Below, piece by piece: positions 60,666 to 64,000 of a stretch of 64,000 nucleotides of DNA. The position numbers and the translations under genes were made by a program. The notes under the pieces are model-generated. The model searched no databases and was not told where the DNA came from. It worked only from the letters and a program-made list of their open reading frames with translations. Location of the stretch: contig BSBN01001150.1 of NCBI GenBank assembly GCA_027924645.1, forward strand, positions 310,001 to 374,000, written 5' to 3'. Numbering within the stretch: position 1 is the first letter of the stretch; each line of letters begins with the position of its first letter. This stretch comes from Cunninghamia lanceolata. Its lineage: Eukaryota > Streptophyta > Pinopsida > Cupressales > Cupressaceae.

Positions 60666-60891
60666 AAAAGACATCTAATACCCTTTCTAACTATTTTAGT
60701 TATCTTGATGTGATTGCTTAAATGGATTTAGTTACAATTTTTTTGTAGCCATTAGATATGCCATTATTTCTTTCTTGTTTCCATGGTTTTCTTGCTACTT
60801 TCATTTTTTGTTTTACAATGATGCTAAATCTTTAAAAAACAAAGTTTTATTTCTAAATGTTGTATATCTTTGCCATGTTACGATCATGCAG

Positions 60892-61030
60892 GGAGAAACT
60901 GTTCCTTTCAAATCTTTTCTGCATCGATACCATGTTCCTTTCAAAGCTTCTAACAGTACTTCTCCTCTCTGGTATGCAATAAAACGGGCATCTGCGCATA
61001 TTATTGTTTTGTCTAGCTACTCTCCGTATG
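60892..61030 (+). CDS. PAP: Purple acid phosphatase, next exon
   Basis: A 139-bp exon encoding about 46 residues of [20 protein letters not shown], then [19 protein letters not shown] and [11 protein letters not shown]. In the family this segment directly follows the one in the exon at 23264-23487. The acceptor is CATGCAG ending at 60891. The donor GTAAGT at 61031 follows TATG, leaving phase 1, where PAPs continue with K-Y-T-P-Q. No frame damage is seen. The following exon, which should carry the first His ligand region, was not found in 61031-64000, so the next intron is at least about 3 kb. Confidence 0.92.
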
Positions 61031-61717
61031 GTAAGTGGATGTCTGCTATTTTGTGTTCTCAATTTTATGCTTGTGATGTTGTTATATGAGTTCTAATTTT
61101 GTATTCTCAATTTTATGCTTGAGATGTTGTTATACGAATTCTAATAAGGCACTAGTAGGACATGGCGTATATGAATTTTAAATGACATCTAAATGAAAAC
61201 TATGTCCATGGTTATGTACTTGAACTTTAACATTATGAATACAATATAATTAAGCATAATGAATCGTTTTATGTCTCCTTGCATCTTATTGCTTTCTACG
61301 ACAGTAGTATTACAGCCTTGATCAGGTCTACCCTTCATCAACCATGTCTGAAACTCCTCAAAGGAAGTTATATGCAATTATGAATGGGGATCCTCTGGGA
61401 ATCCTTTATGAGATTATAACTCACCAATGGAGCTTCATAACAACATCAATTTAAAAGGAAAAACTTAAAACTATCTTAGTTAGTATTAAAGAATGAAACC
61501 TACTTCATTTGAATGTACAACACATGTATTCAAAAGATTGACATTTTTTTCCCTAGTTGATAAATTAATACCTTTGATATTGTCAATTTGGCATTAAATT
61601 TGTGATGAAATTATTAATGTTGCTGTCTAAGTGGACTAAGAAACGAAGTTGCCCTCAGTTAATAATTGGAAAATAAGTATGTCTCTACCGGCTCTACTTA
61701 GTTAATAATTGGACTAC

Positions 61718-61970
61718 GAAACGAAGTTGACTTTTTTTTTTGATATCTTAGAGGTGTCTCCGGCTCAGCGACTACGACCCTATTGCCTTGTCAGTCTAGG
61801 CAAGCCGAAACTAACCCTCTGGGCCAACGGGATATGCCATCGCCTGCCCCATGGCGTGCGTGGCTGGGTGATTCAAGATTTGAACTCGGGTGGGCGAACT
61901 ACCACGCACTTAGAGCGGGCAGCCGCACTACTCAAGCTAAACCTTGGGGGCCAGAAATGAAATTGACTTT
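61718..61970 (-). mobile_element. tRNA-derived SINE with target duplication
   Basis: Minus-strand body at 61735-61953. It starts GGCCCCCAAGGTTTAGC and carries box A-like TAGCTTGAGTAGTG (+ coordinates 61926-61939) and box B GTTCAAATC (61877-61885), a perfect match to the pol III box B pattern. It ends in an A-run, seen as T at 61732-61741. Flanking 17-mers 61718-61734 and 61954-61970 match at 15 of 17 positions, the long duplication expected of LINE-driven insertion. The + strand open frame 61709-61960 is only its antisense. It sits in the PAP intron after the second exon, or downstream of it. Confidence 0.85.
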
Positions 61971-61989
61971 TGACTGTTGAAGTGGATGA

Positions 61990-64000
61990 TATTTAAAAAC
62001 AATTGTCTTTACCTAACCTCATTAAGTGCATCATCATTGAGTTTTTTGGAAGCATACTGTACAATTGACATCATGTAGTTCTCACTACAAACAATTGCAA
62101 ACCACAAAAATTCTAAACTAAATTTTTTCCTTGCAAACACGTTAGATTACTACACTTTTGCACCTAGTGCCAACACAATAGTGCTTGACTCATAGTTGCA
62201 TCTTAATCTGCGACCTGCAAATACAATAGTTAACAATCAACTTAACACACTATTAGGAGAACTTCATGCACGCCTAGTTAGTGTTCCTTGATCCTTCAAG
62301 GAGATGAACAATTGGAAGGTTTGGACTCACCCATGCGTTGCACGGCCCTGTGCATGAAGGTACGATTGGTCATTGGCAATGTGACATCGGGAGATTACTT
62401 AGCACCTATTGACAATCTTCCTATCTTTCAAAAGACACATAAAACTTGGGGCAGAACCTACCATTTGTGTGTCACCTACTCGCTATTCTAAGGGATAAAT
62501 TCTAAGAAGACCATCATGTGGGTGTGTGAGAGGTTAACATTGGGTGCTTTGTGCAACTCCATCCCATGTGCTTTTGCTTGACAAGAGAAGAATTCTTCTG
62601 GCCACTAACTTAGTGCCAACACAATAGATGTTGAATGCTCTTGCACTGCTCACAAAAAAACCAGTTGTATACCATGTTGTGCCTCTTGGGGATTTTACCT
62701 CTACAAATTAGGGGGTGCTTACCCAATTTTTACAATTATGGCATGCAACTTAGCCTGAGTCAATTGCAACACTACACCTTAGTCCAAACTTCTGTGTGGC
62801 TTAGAAATTTCTTTGCATCGCTAGCCACATATTCTTAGGGTCTCAAATGCTACCTGCACTACTGTGCATAAATCTTGCAAACTATTGTGACCTAGCTGAC
62901 TCACCTAAGGAAATTCTCTCATTTTAGGCCACTGAGCTTCTTATTTGCCTTGCGTCAAGGCTATAGTAGCAGGTAACTGCTTCCTACAAGGCTACCTACA
63001 TTGTGTGTTTGCGCACACTTATGGGAAGTAGGGAAATTTTCTATTGAAATCATTCAGGCCAACGCAAATAGGCACCCATCAAAGAAAAACAACATTACTT
63101 ATTATTTTTCAACATTTAGATAGCAACAGTAGTTAATTCCCCCCTTTTTTTAATTAGGCTATGCAGGGCATTAAGTCTTTGACCATAGATTAAATATTTG
63201 AATACATTTAAGCTTCATCTAGACATCTTGTTGATGACAGTGGGTTAACATTACATCAGTCAAATATTTTAACATTCAACAATACATAAATTCTTAAGCT
63301 AACTACATAGTCCATGTACCTCTCTTCTTGTGTAGGGAATTAAAGGTCAACCCCTTCATTGGGCTTGGACTACCTACTTTGTACACAAGTCTAAGGAACA
63401 TGATATTGCTAGGATTTTCTATTGCGTGTTGTTGCATTTGCTCCTATAGGCCTAGCAAAGTATGTGGAGCTGTTGTTCCACCCAACCATGCTTACAACTG
63501 GTATCTTGTTCCATAAGGGGTATTGAGGATGGTATGCATGTGTTCTCTATTGCTGTTGAAATTTCTATTATTTCTCTTAAGTTCCCAAGTATTTGTGCCA
63601 CGAACCCCATTCACCATGCAACTTCATTCTACCCTTGCACAAACACTCGTGGGCTTCAACCTGACTTAACACTTGACATAGACTCTACTCTACTAGTATG
63701 AAACCATACAACATAGGATAAAACAAACATCAAGCATGAATAAAAAATGAAGCAAAAACACAAATTCACTTTCTCAACATGTGGACCCAAGCCCATATAA
63801 CTAGGGAAATATGTGTCGGCAACCCTACCTACCTAGCACCATTTTAGGTGGCTGCTTTGGCATCAACCACAAACATTGGAGCTTTGATCTATAGTCTGTT
63901 GCAGCCTCAACTTGACCAATCAAAGCCTTATAGTTGTACAAGATTTTACATATTTTCCATGTGCCACTAGTAACACAAGGTACTTACTTGGAGTCCTTGT
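61990..64000. other. No gene recognised; probable PAP intron
   Basis: Only short frames. TAGTGCCAACACAATAG occurs twice (about 62166 and 62609), the sole repeat I noticed. No PAP exon motif (for example GHVH or the His-ligand region) was found. Confidence 0.45.

Larger units (their letters stand above)
23488..60891 (+). other. 37.4-kb PAP intron filled with mobile elements
   Basis: Donor GTATGG at 23488 and acceptor TCATGCAG ending at 60891 join two exons that are adjacent in the PAP protein (EFKAKL then GETVPFK) in phase 0. Inside lie the A-prime/B/C nest, a hAT fragment, two copia elements, the miniature LTR element and assorted tandem duplications. I saw no other PAP coding sequence in it. 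That this is one intron, rather than a gene split by rearrangement, is inference from matching strand, order, phase and splice signals. Confidence 0.8.

Noticed and set aside
23264..61030. PAP exons as processed pseudogene pieces
   Set aside because: Each ends exactly at family exon limits with GT/AG sites and matching phase; a retrocopy would be continuous.
61877..61939. A tRNA gene
   Set aside because: Box A and B are present, but there is no cloverleaf, and the A-tail and long target duplication make it a SINE.
61709..61980. Two overlapping + strand frames of 83 and 65 residues
   Set aside because: They are the antisense of the SINE.

Overview
This is a stretch of a large, repeat-rich plant nuclear genome. 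I read no bacterial or organellar gene in it. The base composition is AT-rich, almost all coding sequence is decayed LTR-retrotransposon or hAT DNA, and the only clear host gene is carried as two short exons about 37 kb apart. Very long introns full of old, nested LTR elements are typical of gymnosperms, so a conifer or relative is my best guess. That is inference; nothing here fixes the species.

Host gene. On the + strand, 23264-23487 and 60892-61030 are two consecutive exons of a plant purple acid phosphatase (PAP). The first carries four of the seven metal-ligand residues of the family. The second continues the protein in phase 0. Both have consensus splice sites. The intron between them (23488-60891, 37,404 bp) holds most of the mobile DNA described here. 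I found no upstream or downstream PAP exon, so the gene probably extends beyond both window edges.

Layout. (1) 1-4300: a Ty3/gypsy chromovirus, 5' end outside the window, one long reading frame broken only by two TAG codons. (2) 4430-9366: a CG-rich LTR-like block, an unannotated stretch, a 30-bp minisatellite, and a 1.44-kb LTR of a minus-strand element with an initiator-Met-type primer site. (3) 9397-12060: a broken hAT (BED/DUF659) transposase with subterminal ACTCG-type motifs, then an unrecognised broken ORF. (4) 13560-19375: a diverged repeat array holding element A, a minus-strand LTR element with gag and protease but no reverse transcriptase. (5) 19376-23263: low-complexity TATTTTTAG repeats and a 262-bp tandem duplication across a PPT/LTR junction. 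(6) 23264-23487: PAP exon. (7) 26560-45000: three-level nest. Element C (31369-39574, +, 2.85-kb LTRs, no pol, TSD CTTCA) sits in gypsy chromovirus B (27610-42149, -), which sits in a second copy of element A (A-prime). (8) 46340-55440: another hAT fragment and an old copia element interrupted by a second, more complete copia. (9) 59322-60665: a 1.34-kb miniature LTR element (TSD AAAAG) carrying a non-retroviral ORF with a membrane segment. (10) 60892-61030: PAP exon. (11) 61735-61953: a tRNA-type SINE on the minus strand with a 17-bp target duplication.

How it fits together. No autonomous element in the window looks intact. Decay shows as C-to-T stops: most in-frame stops replace CAG, CAA or CGA codons, as expected from long cytosine methylation. 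The PAP exons and splice sites by contrast look clean, so the gene seems to have grown by insertion without losing its reading frame.
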